Below are positions 48,188 to 56,262 of a DNA stretch of 64,000 nucleotides, piece by piece. Numbering within the stretch: the first letter of the stretch is position 1; each line of letters starts with the position of its first letter. A program made the translations under genes and the position numbers. The stretch comes from Bacteroidales bacterium. GTDB lineage: Bacteria > Bacteroidota > Bacteroidia > Bacteroidales > UBA932. The stretch covers positions 28,881 through 92,880 of the forward strand of contig JAFZKT010000086.1 in NCBI GenBank assembly GCA_017553545.1, read 5' to 3'. Below the pieces are notes generated by a model. It was given only the letters and a program-made list of their open reading frames with translations. It ran no database searches and was not told where the DNA came from.

Positions 48188-48763
48188 TTACCCTTCGGTA
48201 ACGTGAATCAGTGATTTCACCGGCGCGATGTCTTCCAGGCGCTGCCGGCCGGGGAGGTCGTCGATCTCTACCAGGAATACAAAGTCCTTCACCTTTACCT
48301 TATATTCTTTCCCGCCGATGACCACCTTCTGGGCGTTGAGACCCTGAGCCAGACCCTTGGCGGTGCCGCCGGTGGCCAGGATGTCATCGAAGAAGGAGAT
48401 TTCCACCGTGTCACCCGTGGGCTGGCTGGCGGCCAGGTCCGAATTCCGGAAATAGACGTGGTCCGGGCCGTATTCCTTCATGATCTCCACCTGAATCAGG
48501 TCCCCTTCCGAGAAGGGGAGCTTGCCCTTTTTCCGCAGCGGAATCACATTCCGGATGTGGTTCTGGGCGTAGAGCATGGGGGCGGCGAAGAGGAAGCCGC
48601 GGGCTTCCGGAGCCGCCACGTTGGGCGCGGCGCAGAGAGCGGTGAGGTCATCCGTCAGGCTCTTGAACAGGGCCTTGTCCTGGAGGAAGGGAATAATGTC
48701 CACGAAGTTGACTCCCTTGATGGGGAAGTCCGGATAGAATTTGATGAATTGTTTGTAGTCCAT
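48188..48763 (-). CDS. apt: adenine phosphoribosyltransferase
   Basis: A 191-residue purine-salvage enzyme that makes AMP from adenine and PRPP. FPIKGVNFVDIIPFLQD is the N-terminal Apt signature, ARGFLFAAPML and PLRKKGKLPF are typical, and the PRPP loop is FFDDILATGGTA. Its start is 6 bases after the LuxR-hemerythrin gene, so it is probably last in that operon. Confidence 0.9.
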   Translation of the reverse strand: MDYKQFIKFYPDFPIKGVNFVDIIPFLQDKALFKSLTDDLTALCAAPNVAAPEARGFLFAAPMLYAQNHIRNVIPLRKKGKLPFSEGDLIQVEIMKEYGPDHVYFRNSDLAASQPTGDTVEISFFDDILATGGTAKGLAQGLNAQKVVIGGKEYKVKVKDFVFLVEIDDLPGRQRLEDIAPVKSLIHVTEG

Positions 48764-48769
48764 AGGTTC

Positions 48770-49495
48770 CTATTCTATGTTACTGGTATCGATAAGCCTG
48801 TTTAAAAGGGCGTAAACCGTAAGGCCGGCGACACTCTTGATGCCGGTCTTGCGGGTAATGTTCTTGCGATGGGTGATGACGGTGTTCACGGAGATGCTGC
48901 ACTTGTCGGCTATCTCCTTGTTCTGCATGCCCTTGGCCACGCACACCAGGATTTCCTTCTCCCGGTCGCTGAGTTCTTCGGCCGATGCTTCCTTCGGGGA
49001 GCCCACGCGCTCCTCCAACTGCGTGGCGGCGGGGATCAGTACTTCGTCTTCGATGAAGGTGTGCTTCTTCAGGTCCATCTCCAGGGCAAGCAGGCAGTAG
49101 AGCACCTGGTCGGCGTCCTCCCGTCGGCACTCCCGGGGCATATACTTCATGATGAGGTTCTTCAGGTCGTCCAGCTTTTCCTGTACGTTGGAGTGGTTCT
49201 GCTCATACTCGCCGATGGAATACTGCCCGCAGCGTTCCCCGGAAAGCATCGCCTCCACATAGGGGAAGACGATGTTCTCTTCATAGGCGAAGTGGACGGA
49301 AAGTTCCTCCTTGTACTGCTGGAAGAACTGCCAGATGGTTTCCCGCTGGGGCGGTAGGCAGGGTTTGGTGAGCTGCTCCAGGGCATCGGCCAGCTGGGGC
49401 ACCATTACATCCATGTAGTAGCGGTGACTCTTCCGCAGGAAGTTCAGGATGTCCTGCAGACGGTCTTTTTCGATGCTCAGTTCGGCCCTTCCCAT
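48770..49495 (-). CDS. hemerythrin-domain LuxR-type transcriptional regulator
   Basis: A 241-residue two-domain protein. The N-terminal hemerythrin-like four-helix bundle (about residues 8-165) shows iron ligands H24, H67 with E71 (HFAYEEN), H100 and H144 with E148 (KKHTFIEDE). The C-terminal LuxR/GerE HTH is at about 174-235 (LSDREKEILVCVAKGMQNKE, then SISVNTVITHRKNITRKTGI). A diiron site suggests sensing of oxygen, NO or redox state, coupled directly to DNA binding. It sits 3 bases after a beta-barrel gene and 6 before apt. Confidence 0.88.
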   Translation of the reverse strand: MGRAELSIEKDRLQDILNFLRKSHRYYMDVMVPQLADALEQLTKPCLPPQRETIWQFFQQYKEELSVHFAYEENIVFPYVEAMLSGERCGQYSIGEYEQNHSNVQEKLDDLKNLIMKYMPRECRREDADQVLYCLLALEMDLKKHTFIEDEVLIPAATQLEERVGSPKEASAEELSDREKEILVCVAKGMQNKEIADKCSISVNTVITHRKNITRKTGIKSVAGLTVYALLNRLIDTSNIE

Positions 49496-49498
49496 CCT

Positions 49499-50152
49499 TT
49501 AGAAGAGATAGCCGAAGCCCAACTTGAAGTTGTAGCGGTTGTATTTCGTATTCTCCTGATCTCCCTTGTAGAGGTTCAGCATGCCGTAGTCGAAGCCCAG
49601 GGTCACGCGGAGTGTCTCGTTCAGATCGGCCCCTAAACCGCCGCCCAGGTAGATGTTGAAGGGGGAATAGTCGGCCTCTTTGTAGTTGTCGATGACACCG
49701 TCACTGGCGATGATGCCAAGGAGGGGTACGGCGATGGTGCTGTCCACCTTATACTTGGAGGAGATGCCGTACTGGAAGGTGGGGCCGCCGTATACGAACA
49801 GATCTGCGTGTCCCATCTCAATCCCATAACTAAGGTACACGGGCAGGTTGATGGCCACCTCCGTAAAGATGGACTGCACATTGGCGATGCCGGCGAAAGT
49901 CGCGTTGGCCTTGGCGGAGAGCACGCTCAAATACAGTCCAGGGGTGAGCTTCAGATCATCGCCGACGATGGGGATGTCGAAGCCGGCTCCCATATAAAGG
50001 CCGTTGGAAACCTCATTATCCTCTGCGTTTCCCTTGTATGTGCTGGTCAAAGTGGAATACAGGTAACCGGCGCCTGCGGAAAGCTGTGCAAAAGCGTCCG
50101 TTGCCATCAGAAGCATGGCGGCACTTAAAACGACGGTAAAAATCCTTTTCAT
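49499..50152 (-). CDS. outer-membrane beta-barrel protein
   Basis: A 217-residue exported protein (signal ending TDAFAQ) with alternating-residue strands throughout, such as LSAGAGYLYSTLTSTYKG, GADLNETLRVTLGFDYGMLN and the terminal YNRYNFKLGFGYLF. A final Phe and an 8-strand-like length fit the OmpW/OmpA-barrel class. Ligand unknown. First gene of the operon with the hemerythrin-LuxR regulator; -7 box TAACTTTG at 50182-50175. Confidence 0.8.
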   Translation of the reverse strand: MKRIFTVVLSAAMLLMATDAFAQLSAGAGYLYSTLTSTYKGNAEDNEVSNGLYMGAGFDIPIVGDDLKLTPGLYLSVLSAKANATFAGIANVQSIFTEVAINLPVYLSYGIEMGHADLFVYGGPTFQYGISSKYKVDSTIAVPLLGIIASDGVIDNYKEADYSPFNIYLGGGLGADLNETLRVTLGFDYGMLNLYKGDQENTKYNRYNFKLGFGYLF

Positions 50153-50214
50153 AATCTGGTCATTTTTGGATACACAAAGTTACTACTTTTTGGAACATTT
50201 TCGGCAAATATCGG

Positions 50215-50222
50215 TATCTTTG
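50215..50222 (+). promoter_or_regulatory. -7 box TATCTTTG, leaderless start for queH
   Basis: Perfect -7 match with 6 bases to the ATG at 50229. Confidence 0.65.
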
Positions 50223-50228
50223 TGCCGT

Positions 50229-50768
50229 ATGAGCCGCATCCTTCTGCACGCCTGCTGCGCCCCCTGTTCCGGGGCCATCGTCGAGTACCTGGTCCAGCAG
50301 GGTATCCGGCCCGTCATCTTTTACTCGAATTCCAACATCGTCCCGCCGGAAGAATACGACCTGCGGCGGAATGAATGTGTGCGCTACGCTTTGAAATGGG
50401 GCCTGGAGATAGTCTCCGACGAATACGACCACGCCGCCTGGGGTGCCTGCATCCAGGGGCTGGAGAACGAGCCCGAGCGCGGCGGCCGATGCCTGGAGTG
50501 CTTCAAGTTCCGTCTCCTGCGGGCGGCGCAGTATGCCTCCGAACACGGCTTCGACACCCTCACCACCACCCTGGCCTCCTCCCGCTGGAAGAGCCTGGAG
50601 CAGGTGAACGAGGCGGGCCGATGGGCCTGTTCGCAGGTCCCGGGCGTTGAGTGGTGGGACCGCAACTGGCGCAAAGGCGGCCTCCAGGAGCGCCGGAATC
50701 AAATCATCAAGGAGGAAAATTTCTACAACCAGCTCTACTGCGGCTGCGAGTTTTCTCAGCGGGACTAA
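50229..50768 (+). CDS. queH: epoxyqueuosine reductase QueH
   Basis: A 179-residue Fe-S enzyme that catalyses the last step of queuosine synthesis in tRNA, the QueG-independent type. HACCAPCSG holds Cys9, Cys10 and Cys13; the middle CLECFKFRL and C-terminal YCGCEFS complete the Cys set of the family. Length is normal. The start is fixed by the -7 box 6 bases upstream. Its stop overlaps the convergent feoAB gene by 4 bases. Confidence 0.93.
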   Translation: MSRILLHACCAPCSGAIVEYLVQQGIRPVIFYSNSNIVPPEEYDLRRNECVRYALKWGLEIVSDEYDHAAWGACIQGLENEPERGGRCLECFKFRLLRAAQYASEHGFDTLTTTLASSRWKSLEQVNEAGRWACSQVPGVEWWDRNWRKGGLQERRNQIIKEENFYNQLYCGCEFSQRD

Positions 50769-53158
50769 ACCGGCCAGAGCAACAACCCAATCCGGTAGGC
50801 GGCGAAGGCGCAGAGCCAGGCCACCAGGATGGTATAAAGACACAGGAGAATGGCCCAGCGCCAGGATCCTGTTTCGTTTTTAATGGCGACGAAGGTGGCG
50901 ATGCAGGGGAAGTACAGCAGCACGAAGACCATGTAGGCCAGGGCGGCGACAATGGGGATGGAGGCTTTCAGCGCGCTCTGCAGGGCGGTGTCGTTTTCAT
51001 CGGCCTCCGCGGCCTCATCCTCGCCGGAGGAATACATTACCCCCAGGGAACTGATGACCAGTTCCTTGGCGCCGATGCCGGTCAGAAGGCCCACGTCCAT
51101 CTTCCAGTTGAAACCCAGTGGTGCCATGGCAGGCTCCACCGCCTTGCCGATGCCGCCGATGATGGAATGTTCCTGCTGGTAGGCTTTCGTGGCGCCTTCG
51201 TGCCGCGGGAAATACCCCAGCGCCCAGATAGCCACGGAGAAGATAAGGATGGTGGTGGCCATTTTCTCCAGGTATTGCCGTCCCTTCTCCCAGGTGTGCA
51301 GGCCGATGGCCTTGGCAGTGGGCACCCGGTAAGGCGGCAGCTCCATCACGAAGGGAAGGTCGTCGTCCTTGACGAAGCGCCCGATCAGCAGGGCCGACAG
51401 GATGGCCAGCACAATGCCCAGCAGGTAAATCCCCAGCAGGGCCGTGGCCGGATGGGCAGGGAAGAACGCTCCCGCAAAGAGCACGAAGATGGGAAGCCGC
51501 CCTGCGCAGGACATGAACGGGATGATGGCGATGGTGACCAGCCGGCTCTTGCGGCTCTCGATGGCGCGCGTTGCCATAATGGCCGGTACGTTGCAGCCGA
51601 AGCCCATCACCATGGGGATGAAACTCTTCCCGTGCAGGCCGATGCGGTGCATCAGTTTATCCACGATGAAAGCCGCGCGGGCCATATAGCCGCTGTCCTC
51701 CATCAGGGAAATGAAGAAATAGAGAATGAGGATGTTCGGCAGGAACACCAGCACGCTTCCTACGCCGGCAATGACGCCGTCCACCAGCAGGTCCTTCAGC
51801 CAGCCGCCCGGCAGAGAGGCGCCCACCTTGTCGCCCAACCAGCTTATGCCCGCGTCTATCCAGTCCATCGGATACTGGCCGATGGTAAAGGTTGCCCAGA
51901 ATACAAACCACAGTAACAAAAGGAAGATGGGGAACGCGAGCCACTGGTTGGTGACAAGGGCGTCGATTTTATCGGTGAGCGTACGGCGGGGTTTCTCCGC
52001 CTGGTAACGCTGGTAGGTCTCGGCCAGGGCGCCTTGGATGAAGGCGTATTTGGCATCCACGATGGCGCTCTCCGGACTGCAGTCCAGGATTTTCCGGATG
52101 CGGTTTTTTTCATCGGCCCGGGCATTTCTGATATCCTGGATGTTGGGCATTTTATCCAGCAGGGCCTCCACATCCTTATCTTCCTCCAGATACTTGATGG
52201 TCAGATAACGCGTGGAATAGGTGGCCTTCAACTGCTCGTTGTTTGCAATGAACGGCTGCACCCGGCGGATGCTCTTTTCTATTTCCTGGCCGTGGTTGAT
52301 ATGGATATGGCGGGAGAGTTTTTCGTCGGCCTGTTCGTAGACCTTGATGACCGTGTCGAAGAGCGCGTTGATGCCCTCCCCGCTGCGGCTCACCGTGGGG
52401 CAGACGGGCATACCCAGCAGATAGCCCAGCTGCCGGGTGTCCAGTTTGTCGCCCTTATGACGGAGTTCGTCGTACATGTTGAGGGCCATCACCACCCGCA
52501 GGTTCATGTCGATGAGCTGGGTGGTCAGGTACAGGTTCCGCTCGATGTTGGAGGCGTCCACCACATTGATGACTACATCCGGATGCGTTTCCAGCAGGTT
52601 TTTCCGGACGTAGAGTTCCTCCGGGGAATAGGCGCTCAGGGAATAGGTTCCCGGCAGGTCCACCAGGGTGATGTCGTAGCCGTTATGGGTGAAATGGCCC
52701 TCTTTTGCATCCACCGTTACGCCGGAATAGTTACCCACGTGCTCGCGGGCGCCGGAGGCCACGTTAAAAAGGGAGGTCTTGCCGCAGTTGGGGTTCCCCA
52801 CCAGGGCCACGCGGATGCTGTGATGCCGCTCATCGGCCACGTGCTCCAACGCTTTTTCCAGCCGGGCCGTCTCTTCCAGGTCGGCCGGCAGTGCCTGCAG
52901 ATGCTCATCGCTCACCAGGGCCTCGCGGGCTTCGGCCTCCGTCACCACTTCTATTTGACGGGCTTCCTCCCGCCGCAGCGACACTTTATAGCCGATGATT
53001 TCGTATTCGATGGGATCCTTCAGCGGCGCATTCAGCACCACACGGACTTCTTTTCCTTTGATAAAGCCCATCTCGATGAGCCGTTTACGGAAACTGCCGT
53101 GACCGTGCACGCGCACAATCACCGCTTTCTCCCCGGTGGCTACCTCCGACAGATTCAT
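50765..53158 (-). CDS. feoB: ferrous iron transporter, FeoA-FeoB fusion
   Basis: A 797-residue inner-membrane Fe(II) importer. Residues 1-73 are a FeoA (SH3-like) domain fused to the front. The G protein follows: G1 GNPNCGKTS at 121-129, G3 DLPGTYSL, G4 NMYD. After the helical S-domain come the Gate membrane segments (GYMARAAFIVDKLMHRIGLH, GFGCNVPAIMATRA, then GAKELVISSLG). Fusion of FeoA and FeoB is usual in Bacteroidetes. The upstream region contains pair B of the TAAAGCACA inverted repeats; the -7 box is at 53185-53178. Confidence 0.95.
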   Translation of the reverse strand: MNLSEVATGEKAVIVRVHGHGSFRKRLIEMGFIKGKEVRVVLNAPLKDPIEYEIIGYKVSLRREEARQIEVVTEAEAREALVSDEHLQALPADLEETARLEKALEHVADERHHSIRVALVGNPNCGKTSLFNVASGAREHVGNYSGVTVDAKEGHFTHNGYDITLVDLPGTYSLSAYSPEELYVRKNLLETHPDVVINVVDASNIERNLYLTTQLIDMNLRVVMALNMYDELRHKGDKLDTRQLGYLLGMPVCPTVSRSGEGINALFDTVIKVYEQADEKLSRHIHINHGQEIEKSIRRVQPFIANNEQLKATYSTRYLTIKYLEEDKDVEALLDKMPNIQDIRNARADEKNRIRKILDCSPESAIVDAKYAFIQGALAETYQRYQAEKPRRTLTDKIDALVTNQWLAFPIFLLLLWFVFWATFTIGQYPMDWIDAGISWLGDKVGASLPGGWLKDLLVDGVIAGVGSVLVFLPNILILYFFISLMEDSGYMARAAFIVDKLMHRIGLHGKSFIPMVMGFGCNVPAIMATRAIESRKSRLVTIAIIPFMSCAGRLPIFVLFAGAFFPAHPATALLGIYLLGIVLAILSALLIGRFVKDDDLPFVMELPPYRVPTAKAIGLHTWEKGRQYLEKMATTILIFSVAIWALGYFPRHEGATKAYQQEHSIIGGIGKAVEPAMAPLGFNWKMDVGLLTGIGAKELVISSLGVMYSSGEDEAAEADENDTALQSALKASIPIVAALAYMVFVLLYFPCIATFVAIKNETGSWRWAILLCLYTILVAWLCAFAAYRIGLLLWPV

Positions 53159-53177
53159 ACTTCACGGATTACTGCCG

Positions 53178-53185
53178 CAAAGGTA
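53178..53185 (-). promoter_or_regulatory. -7 box TACCTTTG of feoAB
   Basis: Match to TAnnTTTG, 19 bases before the ATG. Confidence 0.65.
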
Positions 53186-53232
53186 CGGTGATTCCCGGGC
53201 GCGGGCAATCCCCAATTATTGGGATTTTTCTG

Positions 53233-53339
53233 TCTAAAGCACAGAATCGGGCATATAGGGCCAAAAATGTGCTTTAGAGGGGGTCTGAGAGTGGGGGTAA
53301 AGCACAGAATCGTTGGTTAAAGGCCGAAAGTGTGCTTTA
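53233..53339. repeat. pair B of TAAAGCACA-N24-TGTGCTTTA inverted repeats
   Basis: Copy B1: 11-base arms 53233-53243 and 53268-53278. Copy B2: arms 53298-53306 and 53331-53339. Each has exactly 24 bases between arms, as in pair A. B1 and B2 share the inner GAATCG and GGCC(R)AAA. They lie 48 bases and more upstream of the feoAB -7 box, in a gene-free interval (53159-53552). Confidence 0.85.
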
Positions 53340-53410
53340 GTGGATGCTGGGGGAAGGGATGGGCCGGAGCGAATGGGCGGAGACTCGCCCTTCCCCCACT
53401 CCCAAACGCC

Positions 53411-53516
53411 CGTGGTGGTAACTATTTCATAATGAGCAACTAACGCAAAATCGATAGCACCGAAAAGTACCATCGATTTTGCATTTTGCGCTGTGAATCA
53501 GCGAGTTACAACCACG
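53411..53516. other. nested inverted repeat, possible structured RNA 3' of mdh
   Basis: Outer arms CGTGGTGGTAACT (53411-53423) and AGTTACAACCACG (53504-53516), 12 of 13 pairing. They enclose GCAAAATCGAT (53445-53455)/ATCGATTTTGC (53472-53482) and CGCTG-TGAAT-CAGCG (53489-53503). The result is a closed stem with two inner hairpins. No terminator T-tract and no coding frame of note. Confidence 0.5.
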
Positions 53517-53552
53517 CGGTGAACGCAGGGATGGGACACGCGCGGCGGGCGT

Positions 53553-54539
53553 TTACAGATTCGCGTTCTCCTTCTTCCAGTCCGCGACGGCGGGGACGAT
53601 GCCCAGGGCGATGATTTCGTCGCGCATCTTCACCAGATGTTCGTAGGAGGCATCCAGGGCGGCCATTTCTTCGGCCGTGCCCTTGGGAGCGCTGTAGTGG
53701 CAACCCGTGGCGTCGATTACGGTGGGCATGGCCATCATCACGTTCTTGTACTTGCCTTCGTTCACATAGGTGCCGGCGGGCCAGGTGAACTTTTCACCGC
53801 CCATGGAGGCTTCGATCATCTTCACGGCCTGGTACGCGGGGCTCTGGAAGGAGCTGCGGCCACGCAGTTTGATGATGTTGGAACCACCCTGGATGGTGTT
53901 GTGCTTGATTTCTTCCCAGCGTTCCGGGGAGAGCTCCATCTCTGCGAGGGGCTTGCCGTCAATCTTCACCTGGGAGGCGAAAACGGCCATGGCCTCACCG
54001 TGACCGCCGTAAGTGTGGGCGCCGGTGACGGTGCACTGCTGCACGCCGAACTCGTGGGCCAGGGCTTCCTGCAGACGGGTGCTGTCCAGGGCGGCCAGCG
54101 AGGTGAGCTGCTCGGGTTTCAGACCGGAGTGGATGAGGGCGGTGAGCGCGGTTACATCGGCCGGGTTGAAGATGACCACCACGTGCTTGACGTCCGGGCA
54201 GTACTTCTTGATGTTGTCGCCGAATTCGGCCGCGATCTGGCAGTTGCCCTTGAGGAGGTCCTCACGGGTCATCCCTTCCTTACGGGGCGCACCGCCGCTG
54301 GAGATGATGTACTTGGCGCCGGTGAAGGCGACCTCCGGGTCGATGGTGGCGGTGAGATTCACGCCGGGGAAGGCGCAGTGGTCCATTTCCGCCAGGACAC
54401 CCTGGAGACCGGGCTCGAAGATGTCGTACAGGCAGATGTTGGGGGTGAGACCCAGCAGGGCCGCGGTCTGGACCATGTTGGAGCCGATCATACCGGCAGC
54501 GCCGACAATGACCAGTTTTTCATCAGTAAGGAATTTCAT
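53553..54539 (-). CDS. mdh: malate dehydrogenase
   Basis: A 328-residue NAD-dependent enzyme that interconverts malate and oxaloacetate, in anaerobic Bacteroidales mainly on the fumarate/succinate route. NAD loop VGAAGMIGSN; substrate-side GGAPRKEGMTREDLL; NPADVTAL; catalytic region DSTRLQEALAHEFG; GAHTYGGHGEAMAVF with the catalytic His. Sequence style matches the Bacteroidales mdh branch. It has a -7 box 33 bases upstream (54580-54573) and a gene-free 3' region with inverted repeats. Confidence 0.93.
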   Translation of the reverse strand: MKFLTDEKLVIVGAAGMIGSNMVQTAALLGLTPNICLYDIFEPGLQGVLAEMDHCAFPGVNLTATIDPEVAFTGAKYIISSGGAPRKEGMTREDLLKGNCQIAAEFGDNIKKYCPDVKHVVVIFNPADVTALTALIHSGLKPEQLTSLAALDSTRLQEALAHEFGVQQCTVTGAHTYGGHGEAMAVFASQVKIDGKPLAEMELSPERWEEIKHNTIQGGSNIIKLRGRSSFQSPAYQAVKMIEASMGGEKFTWPAGTYVNEGKYKNVMMAMPTVIDATGCHYSAPKGTAEEMAALDASYEHLVKMRDEIIALGIVPAVADWKKENANL

Positions 54540-54572
54540 AGCAAATATGTATTGATTTCATTTTCAGGTCCA

Positions 54573-54580
54573 CAAAGATA
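54573..54580 (-). promoter_or_regulatory. -7 box TATCTTTG of mdh
   Basis: Perfect minus-strand match, 33 bases before the start codon. Confidence 0.65.
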
Positions 54581-54599
54581 CGGATTTTCCCGCAAAAGT

Positions 54600-54632
54600 T
54601 TTGTTGCAATTGTAAAAAATGCGTTATCTTTG
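54600..54632 (+). promoter_or_regulatory. promoter TTTG-N21-TATCTTTG upstream of the candidate RNA
   Basis: -33 at 54600-54603, spacer 21, -7 at 54625-54632. The start would fall near 54636-54638, about 170 bases before the next gene. Confidence 0.7.
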
Positions 54633-54636
54633 CAGG

Positions 54637-54800
54637 GTAAAATTGTAACAAGCAGTATGGAGCCTCCCAGTCAGGTCAAATCCAATTCATTAGCGGTCGT
54701 CGGTTCAGACGACCCTCTGTCGCGATATTACCCTGAAAATAACTGAGAAACACCCGGAGCCGGCAAGGCCCCCGGGCGTCCGTACATTGCTGTTCGAAGA
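54637..54800 (+). ncRNA. candidate structured RNA (6S-like or long leader)
   Basis: Between a consensus promoter and the phosphopantetheinyl transferase gene lies a stretch with long-range pairing. Segments 54647-54664 and 54775-54794 form an interrupted terminal helix (AACA/TGTT, GCA/TGC, GTA/TAC, TGGA/TCCG, GCC/GGC). Inside are GGTCGTC-N6-GACGACC (54695-54714) and a GC-rich hairpin near 54753-54776. A 29-codon frame (54657-54746, MEPPSQVKSN...) also lies here. The size and closed ends recall 6S RNA, but no terminator is visible, so a long mRNA leader is the main alternative. Confidence 0.4.
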
Positions 54801-54808
54801 ACTTTATA

Positions 54809-55447
54809 ATGGCACTTTATTTAAAGAAGGAACTTGAAAACGAAGCCACCATCGGCGTGTGGCAAATCACGGAAACGGAGGAGGAGCTGAAAGCCCTCAG
54901 CGCCACCCCCGCGGACGAAATGGAGGAAATCTCCTTCATCGGCAGCGAGTCCATGCGCAAGCAGCGCCTGGCCGTGCGTGCGCTCCTGAACGCGCTGTTC
55001 GAAGAAAAAGTATACCTGAGTCATCACGATAACGGAAAGCCCTACCTGGAGAACAACCCGGTAAACATTTCCATCACCCATACGGAAAAATACGTAGCCG
55101 TGATCCTGCACGAAGAACAGGACTGCGGCATTGACATCGAGTCTCTGGACCGGGACTTCTCCGCCGTGGAGAAGAAGGCCCTGAGCGAGGACGAAATCGA
55201 AGACCTGGAGGACGAAAAACGCAACGAGCAACTGGCCATCTACTGGTGCGCCAAGGAAGCCATTTTCAAACTCCTGAGCCGCTACAACGTGGATTTCGCC
55301 GAGCAGATTGAGGTGGAGCGCTTCCGCCCCCGCGGCGAAGGCGAACTGGAGGCCACCTTCATCGACAAGAACGAAGACGAAGAAGAGTTCGACCTTGAGT
55401 ACATGACCTTCGACCGCCACGTGCTGGTCTGGGTCGTGGGAGACTAA
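54809..55447 (+). CDS. 4'-phosphopantetheinyl transferase (Sfp type)
   Basis: A 212-residue enzyme that attaches the phosphopantetheine arm to carrier proteins. SISITHTEKYVAV-like core (NISITHTEKYVAVIL), magnesium motif CGIDIESLDRDF, and the WxxKEA motif YWCAKEAIFKLL are intact. The acidic C-terminus (DKNEDEEEFDLEY) is unusual. No carrier-protein or synthase genes are nearby. It is followed by a strong terminator. Confidence 0.9.
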   Translation: MALYLKKELENEATIGVWQITETEEELKALSATPADEMEEISFIGSESMRKQRLAVRALLNALFEEKVYLSHHDNGKPYLENNPVNISITHTEKYVAVILHEEQDCGIDIESLDRDFSAVEKKALSEDEIEDLEDEKRNEQLAIYWCAKEAIFKLLSRYNVDFAEQIEVERFRPRGEGELEATFIDKNEDEEEFDLEYMTFDRHVLVWVVGD

Positions 55448-55468
55448 GAATCAACGGATTACAAAAGA

Positions 55469-55500
55469 CTGTCGGCACTGAATTTGCTGGCAGTTTTTTT
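55469..55500 (+). terminator. terminator after the phosphopantetheinyl transferase gene
   Basis: CTGTCGGCA-N7-TGCTGGCAG (9 pairs counting two G-U) followed by T7, ending two bases before the next -7 box. Confidence 0.8.
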
Positions 55501-55502
55501 AT

Positions 55503-55510
55503 TATCTTTG
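55503..55510 (+). promoter_or_regulatory. -7 box TATCTTTG of the secreted-protein cluster
   Basis: Perfect -7 match, 17 bases before the ATG at 55528. It adjoins the preceding terminator's T-tract. Confidence 0.65.
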
Positions 55511-55527
55511 CAGAAACACCCGTACTT

Positions 55528-55995
55528 ATGAAAAACCTCCGACATATCCTCCCGGCCCTCCTGGTCATCTTCACCGGCGGCTTATACGCCAACGCCCAGA
55601 CGGCGGACAAATGGGCCGACCAGGAAGTGCTGCGCTGCGCGTTGAAATCGGCCGACGCCAACCAGGACGGCGTCCTTTCCGCGGAAGAGGCCGATGCCCT
55701 CACCACCCTCAATCTCACCGTCTACCGGATCCACGTGTTCACGGTGAAGAGCTACGAAGACCTCAAACGCTTCCCGCACCTGAAGAAAGTATGGCTGGGA
55801 GACAGCGCCCTGGAAACCGTGGACCTTTCCTATAACCAGGAACTGGAGTTTGTCTGCATCCAGAGCGATGAACTGAAAACCCTCATCCTGCCCGTAGGCT
55901 GCACCCCGCAGATCGCCTATCCCGTTCATCCCGGAGAGGTGACCATCAAACGGGTGATCGGCCCCAACGACCCCAATGCCATCTGGCACCAGTAA
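55528..55995 (+). CDS. secreted protein with EF-hand-like loop
   Basis: A 155-residue exported protein (signal ending YANAQ). The loop SADANQDGVLSAEEADAL is a canonical DxNxDG calcium-binding EF-hand. It is followed by leucine-rich-repeat-like strands (LKKVWLGDSALETVDLSYNQ, LEFVCIQSDELKTLIL). This combination is seen in Bacteroidales surface or periplasmic proteins. First of five closely packed secreted-protein genes. Confidence 0.75.
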   Translation: MKNLRHILPALLVIFTGGLYANAQTADKWADQEVLRCALKSADANQDGVLSAEEADALTTLNLTVYRIHVFTVKSYEDLKRFPHLKKVWLGDSALETVDLSYNQELEFVCIQSDELKTLILPVGCTPQIAYPVHPGEVTIKRVIGPNDPNAIWHQ

Positions 55996-55998
55996 GCC

Positions 55999-56262
55999 AT
56001 GAAAAAACTGCTGATACTGCTCATCACGACGCTGGCCCTGAGCTGCAGCACGGCGTCGCAGTTCTCCGCGGAAAGTGACAATATGCGGAAGGCGCGTATC
56101 GCCACGCAAGAGTTTATCGATGCCCGGGACAAGCAGGCCGATGAAGACTCGAAGAAGAAGGGCCATTTCCTCACGGTGATTCTGGTAATCTCGCTGATCG
56201 GCATCGCAGGCGCCATTACCCTCCTGATAAAAAAAGACAAGAACAATGAAAAGGACACTTAG
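55999..56262 (+). CDS. small lipoprotein with C-terminal membrane helix
   Basis: An 87-residue protein with lipobox LALSC, a charged helical middle (MRKARIATQEFIDARDKQAD) and a hydrophobic helix (FLTVILVISLIGIAGAITLLI) before a Lys/Asp tail. It starts 3 bases after the EF-hand gene and overlaps the next gene by 17 bases. Function unknown. Confidence 0.7.
   Translation: MKKLLILLITTLALSCSTASQFSAESDNMRKARIATQEFIDARDKQADEDSKKKGHFLTVILVISLIGIAGAITLLIKKDKNNEKDT

Noticed and set aside
53411-53516. integron attC site
   Set aside because: The folded layout recalls attC, but the core-site motifs (RYYYAAC/GTTRRRY) are not matched and no integrase is present.
54657-54746. 29-codon frame MEPPSQVKSN... 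as a gene
   Set aside because: It lies within the paired candidate RNA, has no clear ribosome site and no recognisable product; kept only as an alternative reading.
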